Positions 25,216 through 37,452 of a DNA stretch of 64,000 bases are shown one piece after another. The notes below the pieces were generated by a model that searched no databases, was not told where the DNA came from, and was given only the letters and a program-made list of their open reading frames with translations. Position 1 is the first letter of the stretch, and every line of letters starts with the position of its first letter. Location: contig SSBO01000003.1 in the NCBI GenBank assembly GCA_005281725.1, forward strand, positions 1,201,396-1,265,395, read 5' to 3'. Source of the stretch: Wuchereria bancrofti. Taxonomy: Eukaryota; Nematoda; Chromadorea; Rhabditida; Onchocercidae. The position numbers and the translations under genes were made by a program.

Positions 25216-28200
25216 TTAGTGTTGCGTTGTAAAAAGTACTTTTAATTCAAGATCGTTCTTGATTCATGCTAGCTTTTTAAAGTATGTATTTGGACTACTT
25301 CCATTACAGAATCAGATACATATTTAATCCTTATTTCTATTCAATAAAATCTTAGTTTTGTATCATATTCTTAGACATCTGTCAGGAACTGCATTGCGTC
25401 TAGTTTTGTAGAAATTATAACCAAAAATTTTATTATCGAACTTTAAAATATGTGTTTCGACTGCTTCCGGATGAAAACTCAAACGAACTTGGAATTTCAA
25501 ACTTGGACACAATATCAGTCTTAATAACATTCAATTGATTTTGATTCTGCATGATATTTGATATGACCAGCTGATTAACTGGTGCAGTTCTAGGCTTTTA
25601 TGGCTAACACAACTTCAAAATTGACGGGTGAAAACTGAAACGTTTAATAGACGAATCGGGTTGAAATGGATTGAAATGAAACTTCGATTACTGTCATATT
25701 TTTTGATGTGAGAAAAGATATTATGGCCATTGAAATGCACTCATCTCCTTTTAATTATTTTCCAGAGAAATCAACGACAAAAAAATAAACTTTAAAGTGA
25801 CAAGTCCCATGCATTTTATTCAAATCTGCGGCCCTACTATTTATGAAATTTGATACCTACACCTGATTGGTTTATCAGTTTCTACCGTTAGGTTTTATTG
25901 GAACTTTTAGAGATTCCCTCCATTTTCATCATAATTCAAAGTCTAATGGAATAGAAAACAATAATTTCAAAGTGACTTTCCTTCCTTTATTACTTTTTGG
26001 TGGATAGTAAGATTTTCGCAAATTTACATTGATCCCGGCCTAAAAATTATGTTGTTTTTAGGTAATTTTTTTTTTGAAACTGATATATTACTCACTTTCC
26101 CACTTTTAAACATTGGCCTGAATTGCAAAGATGGTCAAGCGAGGGATTAAATTTCAACGGTGAAGTGTACCGCAAATTTTTCTTACTAAAATCAGTCGAC
26201 ATAATTTCAATATTAATTTAAGTCGAGTGGTCCGAAGCTTAAATCCTATTAATTTCTTTTATTTTCCTCTAGTATCTCTTACTTATTCCGGAATGTAAAT
26301 AACATTTATGATCTAGGATTTAAGTTCCAGACCATTCAACTTTCAGGCCAAAGTTCCATTTCACTCCATTCAAAAATACTAAGTATGAAATTTCAAATTC
26401 CAGTGATCATTTTAGAATAATGCTAATTTTTGAAATACGTGAAATTAAATGGTAGGAAATATATATGAGTAAATCTTAAAAGAAATAATAACAAATAGAA
26501 ATAAAAAACGGTTGGAAAAAAGTATCGATTTTGTGGCATTATAAATGATGAATTGGTTAATCGATAAACTAAATATTTCAATTTCCTCACTTTTTTTTTT
26601 AAATGAAAAGGATCATATCAAAATGTGTATTGAAATCTGGGATTATCTTACTATTCTTCATCACAACAATATCACTACATCATAATTCTTAAGTTGAACG
26701 TCTTATAAGTTAAACAAGTATAAAGGTGGTAAGATATTTATATTTCTATTTATTTACTATTTTCATTATTATTTCTAACTTCAATGATTTATGTAAAATC
26801 CAGATGTAAACATTTAATGTTATTTTTCTACAAATGAAACAATAAAAGCTTTGAATTACCATTAAAAGTAAATGACTGCTTATTTTGAACAATCAAACTA
26901 AATGGATTTTGTGTTAATAATTTAGAAATAGTTAATCAGTTTTGAAAATATATTATTGCTGAACGATTTTTATATTAAATTTTTTGTTTCATGAGATATT
27001 TTCCCCTTTTTTTTTTTCTTGTTTTAATAGCAGAGATTAAATTTTTAAGCAACCCATATGGATCAGTTTTGTTACTTTCCCCTGCTGAGGAAAATGATCA
27101 ATTAATTGTTTGATGATGGGCGAATGATTGGAATAATTTCAGCAATTCGATAGATCAAATAAGAAAATCAGGTTCCCTTTCATCTATCATTCTTTTCCTG
27201 TTCTAAGAGAAATTTTCTAATTTTGTCAATTTCAAGTTTTCCCTCCTATTGGCAATAAAATGAGGGTTATATTAAAATGTTTGAGAGAATTTTAGATCCA
27301 TATGCTTTAATAGGAGATGACATTCTTTCGAACCACTTAATAATTTGGGGGACATTATCTGTTTACAATTCCTTCATGAACAGCAACATTTAAAATAATT
27401 TTGACCAAATGTCGTGGTTCATTTCAATAAAAGTCTCTAATCTTGAACTTTTTCTTATTTGTATGATTTAAAAGTAGAATTAAAAATAAAAATTATCATT
27501 TATGAATATTTCATCCTCTTCTTCTCTTCCTATTTATTTAAATGAATTGAATTTCTGTTGAGAAGGAAAGATTAAAGGGAATAACGAATGTATTGCATCA
27601 TTTTATAGGTAAGTAGAAAGGTAGGTAGGTAGGTAGGTAATCGTTTAATATTAAATCCTACTTTACTAACTATTAAACGAGATGGATTTCTTAATTCTTA
27701 ATCATTTATTTTTTCTGTTAATAACGAAAAGAGAAATTAATGTTTCATATATATGTGAAGGATTTATATTTTAGATTATAAAATTAAACATAAATGAATG
27801 AATAAGAATGATCATTGATATGTCATTTCATCAAATCATTAATCAGTTGATCAGCTTTTTGTATCATAATATATTTGAAAAAATTTTTTAATCATGCAAT
27901 AAATTTGTAATTCAATCAAATGCTACCCGAAAAAAGGAAAACGTTTTATGATCGATTATTCCAGTGAAATATTCAAACGGTCATCTCTTGATAATTGCCA
28001 ATTTTCATCTTCCTATCATATTTCCGAAAATTTTAATGAAATTGTTTTTATTAGAATAAATGAGCGATGGTATCTTTCCTTTATTTAACCATTAACAGAA
28101 ATAGTTCGACTCTCAGAATACATCAAAATACAGTGATTTCGATTTTATAAATAACTCTAAAATACAACTGTATTAGTCTAATTGTTTTTAGTTCATATCA

Positions 28201-29176
28201 TATTTGCTTGTTTGTTTGAAGTTTCATTTTTTTAAAATTTTATTGACAAATATTTATCACTAAATTGTTATCAAGAAATTTTCATTACAGTCATAACGAA
28301 CGAATTCCCAGGACATTCTCGATAATAAGTTTTTTTTTTTTTTTCAAATCATTTTAAATGATGTCCTTCACATCTTTCATTTTTACTTTATCCACCAATT
28401 ACGATAATGAAAATTCGTACATTTGGCTCTAATTTACTTAATGTAATAAAGTATAATTACAAGTAATTATATATATATATACTAAAAAAGAATAATTATA
28501 TACCTTTAATACACTGTTGCTGTATAAAAAGCATTACTGTTTCTTGTTGACATTTTCTGTGCGATGATGAAAATTCATAAAAATAATTTTCATCGTTGTT
28601 TTTCTGAACATTTCTAACAACAACAACAACAATAATAAAAATCTAAAAATTGAAAAGATTGTAATAATAAATTTTTTTCTTTTCTTTTTTTTGGATGGAA
28701 AATGGCGTTGTTGACATTTTTATAAAAGATTCTTCTCTTATACTTAACAATATTCCCATTTTGCAGATTATTTTTAAAACGTTGTAAATCAATCAATGCT
28801 AAAAACATACATATATATTACACAGAAATACACAAACACATCATCATACATGCGCAAAAATTCTGAACAGAAAAGTTTAGTTACATTTGTTCAACATTTT
28901 GACATTAAATGGCGCAAATGTCGTTAAATTATAATTGGCTCTTTTCTCTGGCTATTAACTATTGAAAAGTATTGCAATGCAAATGCCAGCTTATAATTCA
29001 TAACAAGGCAATAACTTAACATTTATTTTAAATAACAACAATCAAACTCAAAACTATTTAAATTTTTTGAATATTTCAAATGTAATCACATACAGAATAA
29101 AAATAACCAACAATAATTTCAGCAATGCGCATTTATCCACTGCTCTATTTCCGCCAAAATCGTAGTGATAATAGCT
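25216..29176. other. Intergenic stretch, 4 kb
   Basis: Contains a GGTA tetranucleotide run (about 27619-27639) and an AT run near 28469-28480. No supported exon. The 25400-26400 part is of higher complexity than the rest but has no open frame with splice signals. Confidence 0.45.
27619..27639. repeat. GGTA microsatellite
   Basis: Five tandem GGTA units on the plus strand. Confidence 0.85.
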
Positions 29177-32100
29177 ATGTTGGATGAATTATATGTCTTT
29201 GAATGCCGTAATGTCTCGAGTACTTGTACACTTACACCATCTAAATGGTATAAATATTACACTTCTAAAGAGGCGAAAAAAAAACATTCATAGAAATTAA
29301 TAAATAATGAGAGTAATAGATGGAGCTAAAGAGCAAATTATTTTCAATTAAATTCTTCTATTGGATATTAGAAAAGTTTTTGAGAGAGAAAAATCTCTTA
29401 GAGAGAAAAAAGCTGAAAAGGAATGTGAAAGAAATTTTTTTTTAAGCAAAAATTCTAAAAGATCAGAGTAAGTTAATTTATTGTGTTAAATTTCACGAAT
29501 CAGTAGGAAAAAAAAAATGGAAACTTTTATAATCTCTGTTATTCCTGAAATGAAATTTTTCTGCAAACAATTTGCTCTATGGAATTTATCATTGAAATGC
29601 TCAGCAACTGATTATTGAGCAGAATGTTTGAAATAATTTTTTGTTTTCAAAACAAACTTTTCTAGGTACAATTATATATCTCCAAAAGTTACGGCACAAT
29701 TTCTCAAAGAAATTTCGGTTCTGGTTCAATCCGGTGAGATACATGGTATTATCGGAAATGCCGGTGTGTTTATTTGCTTTGATGTCATGATGTATTTTTT
29801 TAAATCAACCACTTAATCCAGAAATTTTGAAGGTAATAAATCAATTTATTACCTTTTGTTACCTTTTGCTTGTGGATTCAAAATTTTTGGATTAAGTGGT
29901 TGATTTAAAAAAAAATACAAAGTGCAGAATAGTTTTAAATCGGCTCAAAGTTAGCAATAAATTAAGGCAAAAAATTAGTTCCTCACAACAGTTATTAATT
30001 AATTAATTATGTCATTTATGAATAGGTATGTCATAGGTCGTATTATACGATAATATACTTATTGATTGTTTATGGATTAAAATATGTATGAAATAAATAA
30101 AATGTGACAAAAGCGAAAGTAGTTAGACTGGGAGAAAGTAAAAAAGAAAGGAAAAGAAAGAAATTCTTCAATTAACAAATTTTAAATGCAACATTTTGTG
30201 TGAATAAATTAGGTGAAACAGTTGTAAGATGAGCGACTTTTTTACAGGTAAAACTCTTTTAGGTAGTGGTAAAACGACATTATTGAAAATAATCGCGGGA
30301 AGATGTTGTGGGGAATTCACGGGTACAATAACACTTAATCAACAACAACTTACACGTAGGCTGCTTAATTTTATTTCATTTCAAATATTTATTTATTTTG
30401 CTGTTCTAAATGTGTAATCATAATCTTGTGGATATTGTTATTGTCAATATAATTGTATGATAATAATTAACAGAAAATATGTAATTGAGGTATTTACCTC
30501 TTTGTTGGGCATTTATTGTTGAAATTTTTCAAAGAGCAAAATTTTTGGAATGAATGGATGATAAATCTTTTAGGTCAAATGTTTGATTCTATTTGCGCAT
30601 TCGTAAACTTCAATCAGGCGCTAATTGAAACGATAAACATTCGTGCTATGCTTAGATTTCAAGCTCGTATAATGGTTTGCGGTTTAAATGATCAAGAAAT
30701 AACAGAAAGGGTAAAATTTTTGAAAGTAAAATAATTTAAGAAAAATTATTGTTAAATTTCTTCCAAAGAACAAAAATTTTTGGAATGAAAGGATAACAAG
30801 TCTTCTAGGTATCTGTTAAAATTAGAAATTGAAATTTATTAAATTATAACAAAACTAATAATTGATCTTTTCAGATAAATTTACTCCTTCAAGAGTTTGA
30901 TCTTATTGCTTATCAAAATATTTTGATTCGTGATCTAAATGAATCAGCAAGAAAACGTTTATTACTGTGCATGCATTTGATCAGTAATCCAAGTAAGTCA
31001 TTTTAAGCTTTTTTTTTTCCACAAATTTTTTCTTAATTTTATGCAAAATTTTGTATTCTTTAAATTTTGCACAGAATTTTAAACTCTAAGAGTTATTGTC
31101 AATCTTATCGTTGTACAATTATTATTTATGTTTGCTATTTAATTTATTCATCATTTATCCATTTAACTTAACTCACTTTAAGATTGCATGCAAATCAGCA
31201 ATCACTTCATTAGCTCAAGATGAAACATAAATTGAATCTATTTAATCAGTTTAATCTTTTTTAATTTCAATTAAAATTTAAAATTTAGTTTTAATCATTT
31301 TGGATGAACCAACAACTTGCATAAATGCACTTAACAACTATCAATTGATGTATGCATTGAGTTTACATATTAAAAGGACAGGAGCGATGGTCATAATAGC
31401 GACACGTACGCTACGATCTGACTTATATCAGTTGTTAAGCCGTGTTACTATTTTATTTTATGGTGAAACCATCTATTCCGGTAAATGTTAAAATTCATTT
31501 CAATCTGAAATAGATTTATTTATTATTTCATGCATTTACATTTTGTATAAATAAAGTTAACAAAGGACATTGACAAGTGTCAACCGATAGTAGTAGACAA
31601 TTCAGAATGAAGGATTTTCAATAGATCTAAAGGATAGCTTTAAAGAGATATGATAATTTATGAATATTATAAAATGAAAGGGTAGATATAAGGGTAGATC
31701 TATTCTTTTATTAATAGTCACATTTTTAAAATTATCAATATTAATTCTTCTATTAGAGAGAAATGATAATTTAGTAACATGAGTACTATAAAATAAAAGA
31801 ATAGATATGATAGTCACATTTTTAAAATTATCAATACTAATTCTTCTATTAGAGAGAAATGATAATTTAGTGACATGAGTACTATAAAATAAAAGAATAG
31901 ATATGATAGTCACATTTTTAAAATTATCAATATTAATTCTTCTAATCTTTTAATATCAATGCATTTGGATTCATTTCTTTTTTTTTTCCTAAAAAATAAT
32001 TATGTTTGAGGTACAACTCAAGAATTGCCATTGTATTTCTGTCACATCGGTTTTCCATGTCCAATAAACGAAAACCCTGCTACTTACTACTGTATGATTA

Positions 32101-34551
32101 TTTTGCGCAATTAATTCATTTATTTTTTTCTTTCCTTGTAACTTTCTACATTAATTTGATAATATCTTCAAACACTCAAAACTTTTCAGTGTCTCTTGCA
32201 ATGATTGATCGTGAAACAACAGAAAGATATCAAGAAACACAGGAACAAGCTTTGAAATTGATTGATCTTTTCAAGGTACCGTAATTTATTATTCCATTTT
32301 TGAGTTATAAACTGTTTTTATCAAATTTTTAAGTCTAATTGTTTCTTTTCAATTGAATTAAGAGTTAAACTTAGCTGAATCGATCAATCAATCAATCAAT
32401 CAATCAATCAATTCATAAGAATCTTTTTACAGAATAGCATCGATTTGCAATTGCATCAGTTAACATCAGAAGTACTTCATCCTATCCGATTGATGAAACC
32501 TTTACTTTTTCATGGCAAACCATCCTGTTACTATCAATTCTTCATTTTACTTCAGTTCCTCTTTCTAATTTTAATCAGCGATAAATTATCATTTAAAATC
32601 ATTATTATCATTTGTTAAAATCTCAATCATTCATTTAATACTTCTGATAAAGTGTTAAATACAAATAGGAGAAATTTTATCCGTTCATCAGCATTATATC
32701 ATATCAAATGAAGAGGAATGAAATGTTTATCACTTTCATTGCAGACGATCATTTTGCGCACTTAATTCATCAGCGCATGTTGTACTACTACGGCTACTAC
32801 TATTACCGCTACTTACACTACTGATATGCTTCTGTTCTGATCCATTTTTAACCTCAGACAAATGGTGGTCACCTCAGAACAAAGCCGCTTTACTGGTCAT
32901 CTATTCAACTTTATTTTCAATTGTTTCCATTTTTTTCACTATCTTTAATGGTAAGTAAATAGAAAATAAATATAATTACTGGACAGGAATTTATAGTTTT
33001 TCTTTAATTAATCGTGCAACTAATATTGTTTAGTGATAATCAGATAGTTATTATCATTTCATTATTCGATTCATTTAAAAATAATAGTTTGAAATTTTTG
33101 ATAGTACGTTTTTTTTTAAAAGTGAAATTTGATCGAAATACAGTAGAATTTTCGATGAAATCTGAATGAAATTAGTAAGGTTAACATTTGAAAAAAAAAA
33201 TGAAATTTAAGTGAAAAACTCTAAAATATTCAGTTGAATTTTCTATTATATTAAATTTATTGCAGAATCGATAATTCATGGTCAATCTGAACAAGATATA
33301 ACAGATGGTGTATATTCGAAAATCCTAAGCGTTCTTTCATTTTTATTTGCTTCTGCGCCAAATGATCTTTTAGCTTTTACTTCTTCAATTTTGATTATTT
33401 CTTTTTGGTTAGTAAATAATTCAGGAGAAATTTAATTCTGATTTCGGGAAGTATTGTTTTTCACTTTTCTCACACTGTCTTTTGAAACTAAGTCATAAAT
33501 TTAAAGGAAAATTCATTTCAAACGGATAATCGTTTAAAATAATTCATTTTAAGACAGTAAAGAAGATAATATACTTAAAAAGATAAAAAAGTTTAACGAC
33601 GATAGTGAAAGCGTCTGATATGGAAAGTTAATTTAATAGATCAGCTATTCTTATTTAGGTCATCCTGATACTATCCTGAATCAGAAAACCTGTTGCACAT
33701 GTAACATTGAACTCTCTCTCTCTCTCTCTCTCTTTATCCCTCTACAGTTTTTTAATTGCAGGCATTTTTATTTGAATTGGAATTATATCTGGAATTTAGC
33801 ACTACCCTTATGGTGCTGTTATCAGTACTTCAAAATTTTAGTACTGATTGTAATATTTTATACAAAAAATGCTGAATTTACTGCTACATTCTTAATTGAA
33901 TTCTGTTTTGGATCCGTTATTTGTGCCGGATCTTTTTTTGTGTTCGTTTTTGAAATTTATTAAAATTTTAGAAAAATTAATTTATTTTCCTAAGAAACTG
34001 GAGTAACAGTTATAAGATATATCGGAAGTATCAGATACTTAAGCTATTATTATTTCATTTTACTTTTTTTTTTTTCATACTATTCCTTTCATTATTTTGA
34101 ATTAATATTGTTTTCTTTTTTTTTTTTTTTCAGTGCACCACGTACATTTTTATCAACAAATGATTGGCGTCATATGTTAATGTACATTAATTTTTATCGC
34201 TACTTACTTTCATTTATAAATTTCAAATTTATTAATGGGACTAAAGCAGGTGATTGTATTTTTGATAACACTGAAATGATTAACAATAAACCGATGGAAC
34301 AGTTTTGCAGGTGAGAAATTAACTTCTTTTTTTTTTTTTGTTTATCCTCATAATTCTTATAAAAAAAAAATAAAAACATCCTCATAAAATTTTTATATTG
34401 TAGATGGACTAATGGTACTATGTTTTTGAATGAATATTATCCCGAAAATTGGGATTATTCTATGGAAATTTTCAATTATTACTTTATTATCTTATTTGTC
34501 ATTATTATTGCAATTATTAGCTTATTGTGTTTTAAATTCAATAAACGTTAG
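29177..34551 (+). CDS. ABCG5-like half-transporter with degenerate ATPase motifs
   Basis: Fourteen exons: 29177-29247, 29666-29763, 30263-30355, 30574-30710, 30875-30992, 31289-31480, 32011-32091, 32190-32275, 32433 to about 32570-32619, 32858-32950, 33266-33407, 33762-33941, 34134-34310 and 34404-34551, about 590 residues. Layout is NBD then membrane domain, as in ABCG half-transporters; ABCG5 with ABCG8 exports sterols. Closest remembered match is ABCG5: SGEIHGIIGNAGSGKTTLL (Walker A intact, about 47-62), IILDEPTTCINAL (Walker B with catalytic Glu intact, D-loop altered, about 175-187), FCHIGFPCPINENP after the NBD. The signature LSGGERRR position reads LNESARKR (about 154-161) and the switch-His region IHQPRS reads ATRTLRS. 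The segment matching membrane helix 2 of ABCG5 appears missing between exons 10 and 11. All junctions are phased GT/AG except exon 9 to 10, where no good donor is visible. The exon 1 start (MLDELYVFEC) is uncertain. Confidence 0.82.
29792..29918. repeat. Long inverted repeat with nested hairpin in intron 2
   Basis: The left arm (29792-29831) and right arm (29877-29918) are reverse complements over about 40 bp, with one substitution and a small A/T-run length difference. The arm core reads AAATCAACCACTTAATCCA. The 45-bp loop contains a perfect 9-bp hairpin (29832-29840 with 29845-29853). It sits in intron 2 of the ABCG5-like gene, whose donor is at 29764. Confidence 0.9.
31715..31943. repeat. 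96-bp minisatellite in intron 6 of the ABCG5-like gene
   Basis: Period 96 bp: copies start at 31715, 31811 and 31907 (the third is partial), each beginning TAGTCACATTTTTAAAATTA. Copies differ by a few bases. A more diverged partial copy precedes them (about 31645-31714). Confidence 0.9.
32382..32412. repeat. AATC microsatellite
   Basis: About seven tandem AATC units in intron 8 of the ABCG5-like gene, just before exon 9. Confidence 0.85.
33713..33733. repeat. CT microsatellite
   Basis: About ten CT units in the intron before exon 12 of the ABCG5-like gene, about 30 bp ahead of its acceptor. Confidence 0.85.
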
Positions 34552-34561
34552 TGATTTGTGA

Positions 34562-34741
34562 TTTAATAATTTGATTAGCTAATAGAGTTTCTATCATTTT
34601 GTTATTCTAATTTTTATCGTATAACTTTTATCACTTTTTGAATTTAATAATTTGATTGGCTAATTTTATTTGTCATAGAGTTTCTATCATTTTATTATTC
34701 TAATTTTTATCGTATAACTTTTATCACTTTTTGAATTTAAT
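34562..34741. repeat. 93-bp direct duplication
   Basis: Two adjacent copies with period 93 bp, sharing for example GAGTTTCTATCATTTT at 34585 and 34678; a few differences. They lie just 3' of the ABCG5-like stop codon. Confidence 0.85.
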
Positions 34742-36088
34742 CTATTTAAATGACAGAGGTGAATAATGTTTACCAAAGAAGTAAAAATGAAAGATGGAAT
34801 AGATTTCAAATTTTCTCATCGATTTAAACAAATTTACATTTAATTTACATTTTATGGTTCGCTATTCATTTTGCCATGAAAAGAGAGAAATTTTTGCATC
34901 TTTTTGGAATATTTTTCAAAGAAATCATTGCTTTATATGTATGTAAAAAGAGAATTCAAAAATAATCAAAAGAAAGTTGAAAGAAATACAATTTAATTAG
35001 CAATAATGAAATTATGACAAATTTTTCCAAACAAAGACGCGCAAAATCAATTAGATGTGATATGGCTGATGGACTAATTTCATAACTCTATCATAATCAC
35101 TTCTGATATCATTCATTCCTTATCATTATTTCATATCAAAGTGTATGGTTTATTTCTAATTCATTACATTAATTTTACTTTACAGAAATTTTTTCTTTAC
35201 CAAACAAAAACATTTTGTGTAAAACACAAAACGAAATGAAAATGAGAGAAATGAAAGATTAATTAGCACTAATGAAATTATGACGAAAAACAAAAAAAAA
35301 AAAAAACTGAAATGTTTTTCTAGGAACACAAATGCGATTCATTTACAAAACTATAATTTTGTTAAACATAATTCTGGAACTTATTGTAATAGAACTGGTA
35401 TGCATGTCAATTGAAATTTATTTTGAAATTTAATCGGATTATTCTAATTCAAAGTTCAATCAACTTTTAGCTAGTAATAAATTACTCACAAAATCATGAA
35501 ACGTACTTTTTCAAATTGTCATGCATGACAAATTTGAAAGTACTTACTTTAGTCTTATTTACATATTCAGTTTCTACAGTGTCCTATACGAAATTAAATT
35601 GATTATATTCTTTTTTTTCCGACTATCTTTTAGGCATGAAAAAGGGAATTATTTTGACAGTAAATTTAAACTGTTAAAGTTACTTTAATATTTTCTTTTT
35701 TTTTTTTTTTTTTCAATAATGATGATAAAAAGTTCATTGATACTGCAATATATCTTGAAAATAGAAACTTACAACTTTCAAATTGTGGTTATATAGGCAT
35801 ATATAAGAACATAAGTGCAGAACGCGAAAGAAATTAGTAAATTTATTTATCATTCATTCAATTATTGTCCATTGAACCGGTTTCTCTTATTCTTTCTTTC
35901 CGTATATAAAAAGAATTCTCTCATTTACTGCAAATAGCTAATTGAAGCACTAAACAGAAAATTTTCCAATATAGAAACTAAACTCGTTTAAACAGAAGAA
36001 GAACGGCATCGGTAAATTTCATATCAAATGAATTGCTTAGTTATTGTTTCTCAAATATCCTCTCTTCTTATTCTCTTTCTCATTTTTT

Positions 36089-36127
36089 CTCTCTCTCTCT
36101 CCTATTCCCTCTCTCTCTCTCTCTCTC
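36089..36127. repeat. Interrupted CT microsatellite
   Basis: Two CT runs (36089-36102 and 36109-36127) separated by a short non-repeat piece. Confidence 0.8.
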
Positions 36128-37452
36128 CAAAAATACCTCACTAAGAATTATTTGCTTGTTTTAACAAACCTGATCTATTCATTGTCTTTTTGATTATATG
36201 CACAAAGATAGTCTTTTTTGTTGCTGTTGTTGTTCTGTTAAATAGTCCCTTTACTGATAGGTTTCAATCAGAAGCGCTTTAAAAAATTTTCGAGAATTTG
36301 TTAAGGTGTTTCATTTAAATGTGATTAGTCTTCCTATTCTTCATTTCAAACTTCAACTTCATTTTTTTTTTAATGTACAAATTAAATATGAGATAAATGT
36401 TTACAGTATGGATAATGATTAGTTATGCAATAATTTAGTCAGATGCAATGTCTAATTGCGCCAAATTCACAATTGCAAAACAAATGTGGCAATTTACCCT
36501 ACTATTTGCCCATAGAAAGAAAATCTTGATTATCTTAATTTATAAATTGATAAATGGATAACACAAAAATTTTTGTTTAAATTATTTTAAAAAAGTAAAA
36601 GCCGTTGAAAAATTCAATCAGTTAAAAAAATTTTCACTTCGTTAAATTTAAGTATACTAATGGTCATTTTAAATCCAAACAGAGTGACCACACATGTCAT
36701 ATCTTCTCATTAATGTTTGTAATGCCAACTTATTGATATCATTTCTTAAATGGCTTTAATTAATTTAACAAGAGGACTCAGATGACCATCTCTCCAAATA
36801 ATGTTGCAGTAATAAACAACGTTCTGAATGCTTTATATGGTTTTATTTACCGCTCTTATTAATAGAAATATCAAAAGAGTAAATTACCTTACTCAAATTG
36901 CTATTCATTGATTGTTGAATATTTGTCATTGTGAATTGTTTGCAATTTATTGACACATTTTTGTTTGTTTACTTTTCGCAGCATTAAACTGCGCACCATA
37001 ATGTTGTTATTGACAGTTTAGAATCATTTTAACAAAATTAAAATACTCGGAATGAAAACTATGCAACAACAATAGACTGTTCTAAAGAGTTAAATATAGT
37101 TGAGCAAGAGATGAATTTTAAATTTCGATAAATAGTAAAAGCACTCGAAGTTTGTTAAATGCATATGTGTGTGTTTGAGTAATATGCATTTAGGAGGAAT
37201 AAATCAGTCATGCAAAATGGTTTTAGGAAATTTGCTAGTAGCCATTTAAATTTGGCAATCAGTTAAAATAGAAGTGGAAGTTACCTTATCAAAAACTTTC
37301 ACAATTTTATATTTTTTGTTGTGAACGGGAAATGAAATAGAAATTTGTATTTCAATGCAAATTACTATTTCTTATTTTTTTTTACTCAGAAACTTTTATA
37401 TATTTTAGTATTAATCAGTCGTACGTGAAAAGTATATTTCCATTACGCAGAA

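Larger units (their letters stand above)
34552..37452. other. Intergenic stretch between ABCG5-like and dioxygenase-like genes
   Basis: About 2.9 kb without supported exons. It holds a 93-bp duplication (34562-34741) immediately after the ABCG5-like stop and CT microsatellites at about 36089-36127. Confidence 0.45.

Noticed and set aside
30229..30417. ORF with its own ATG over the Walker A exon
   Set aside because: The ATG lies in the intron; the acceptor TTTTAG at 30262 gives the correct Gly codon of Walker A.
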